DNA of 21,395 bases, taken from positions 1-21,395 of IMG/VR virus record IMGVR_UViG_3300005582_001345; one strand, written 5' to 3'. The notes beneath the pieces are model-generated. The model did not search any database, was not told the DNA's origin, and was given only the letters and a program-made list of their open reading frames with translations. Numbering within the stretch: the first letter of the stretch is position 1; each line of letters starts with the position of its first letter. Source of the stretch: a virus. Positions 20,813 through 21,395 of this stretch are shown one piece after another. The position numbers were made by a program, and so were the translations under genes.

Positions 20813-21391
20813 CTATTCTTGAATTTTAATAAACGCAGTTTGTGCGCCGTCTGGGAGACTCAACACATTTAGCTTGTGCCAATTGCATTGTATAAAGGTT
20901 TCAACTGCAAGTCTAGGACTCATTTGTGCAGATTGCGTTCCATTAGCGTCTTTGTACTTCCATGTCGTAGTATCGTCACATAGCATGATGCCACCTACTT
21001 TAAGTAGTTCCCATGCTAGCACAAGATCGGTTAATACTTCAGCAGCTTTGTGGTCACCGTCGATGTAGATTAACTCAGCACGGACACCCAAATTGATCAG
21101 GTCAATCAGTCCATTCTTGCTGTGCTTTTGAATGTAAGTTACATTTTTAGCTGGGTGAACTGACAAGTTATATTCAAAGTTCTGCTTGATTACTGCAAAA
21201 TCTTCACTCATGTCATTGCTGCCCACATGCGGATCAATGGCATAAATCTGTGATGTTGCACTAGTTTTAGCAAGTTGCTCACTGATCCAGAACGTAGTGC
21301 CACCCTCGAACACACCAACTTCAATGATAGTGTGTGGTACACCGTAGATGCCGACAAGATTACTGATGTTTTGCATCGCACCCTTGCCCAT
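20813..21391 (-). CDS. Class I SAM-dependent methyltransferase (possibly N-terminally cut by window edge)
   Basis: 192 aa as read from the first ATG (21391), 4 bases from the window end. The frame stays open upstream (a codon AAC), so the true start may lie outside. Motif I IIEVGVFEGGTT (about 22-33), motif II IYAIDPH (about 49-55), IYIDGDHKAAEV (about 108-119) and the following GGIMLCDD (about 133-140) fit a Methyltransf_24-like fold. Such enzymes methylate sugars or small molecules; the substrate is unknown. It is followed after 45 bp by the 144-aa unknown gene, with no recognisable terminator. It is a second methyltransferase, distinct from the FkbM protein at 10288-11142. Confidence 0.85.
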   Translation of the reverse strand: MGKGAMQNISNLVGIYGVPHTIIEVGVFEGGTTFWISEQLAKTSATSQIYAIDPHVGSNDMSEDFAVIKQNFEYNLSVHPAKNVTYIQKHSKNGLIDLINLGVRAELIYIDGDHKAAEVLTDLVLAWELLKVGGIMLCDDTTTWKYKDANGTQSAQMSPRLAVETFIQCNWHKLNVLSLPDGAQTAFIKIQE

Positions 21392-21395
21392 GTTA

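Noticed and set aside
1-21395. tRNA genes and CRISPR arrays
   Set aside because: By eye no cloverleaf with a GTTCRAxYC arm and no regularly spaced direct repeats were found; a tRNA-finding program was not available to exclude divergent forms.

Overview
The window looks like part of the genome of a large, AT-rich, T4-like (Straboviridae/Kyanoviridae-type) marine myovirus. The evidence is a class Ia ribonucleotide reductase pair (nrdA-nrdB), a small glutaredoxin, a PAAR spike-tip protein beside a large virion protein, a cell-wall hydrolase, a GIY-YIG homing endonuclease lodged next to nrdB, T4-type late promoter octamers (TATAAATA / NATAAATA) and near-complete coding with 4-bp overlaps. Host identity (SAR11-like, cyanobacterial or other marine Gram-negative) cannot be read from the sequence.

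Layout. (1) 18-4994, minus strand: a tightly overlapped five-gene block encoding two radical SAM proteins, two paralogous propeller-like repeat proteins and a very short aminoglycoside-phosphotransferase-like kinase. (2) 5022-9068, plus strand: four proteins with the H-x-D...H...R signature of aspartyl/asparaginyl beta-hydroxylase-like 2-oxoglutarate/Fe(II) oxygenases, plus a 493-aa protein of unknown function. Blocks 1 and 2 diverge from a 14-bp region (5006-5019) carrying overlapping late promoter octamers on both strands. (3) 9071-11142, minus: a GNAT-like protein, a miniature adenylate-forming (ANL) enzyme and an FkbM-type methyltransferase. Blocks 2 and 3 converge on a perfect 11-bp stem hairpin. 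Together, blocks 1-3 look like an accessory biosynthetic or surface-modification island; the substrate is unknown.

(4) 11196-16228, minus: ordinary phage functions. A small secreted His/Gly-rich protein, a conserved unknown, a membrane-anchored SleB-like hydrolase with its own sigma70-like promoter, an 878-aa structural protein, the PAAR tip, an Lsm-like small protein and glutaredoxin, the last also with a sigma70-like promoter. (5) 16358-16918, plus: the lone homing endonuclease, whose 3' end overlaps nrdB. (6) 16894-21391, minus: nrdB, nrdA, an unknown protein and a class I methyltransferase that may continue past the window edge.

No tRNA, CRISPR array, IS element or gene-free stretch over 300 bases was seen. 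The longest gap is 16229-16357, and it holds promoters and hairpins.
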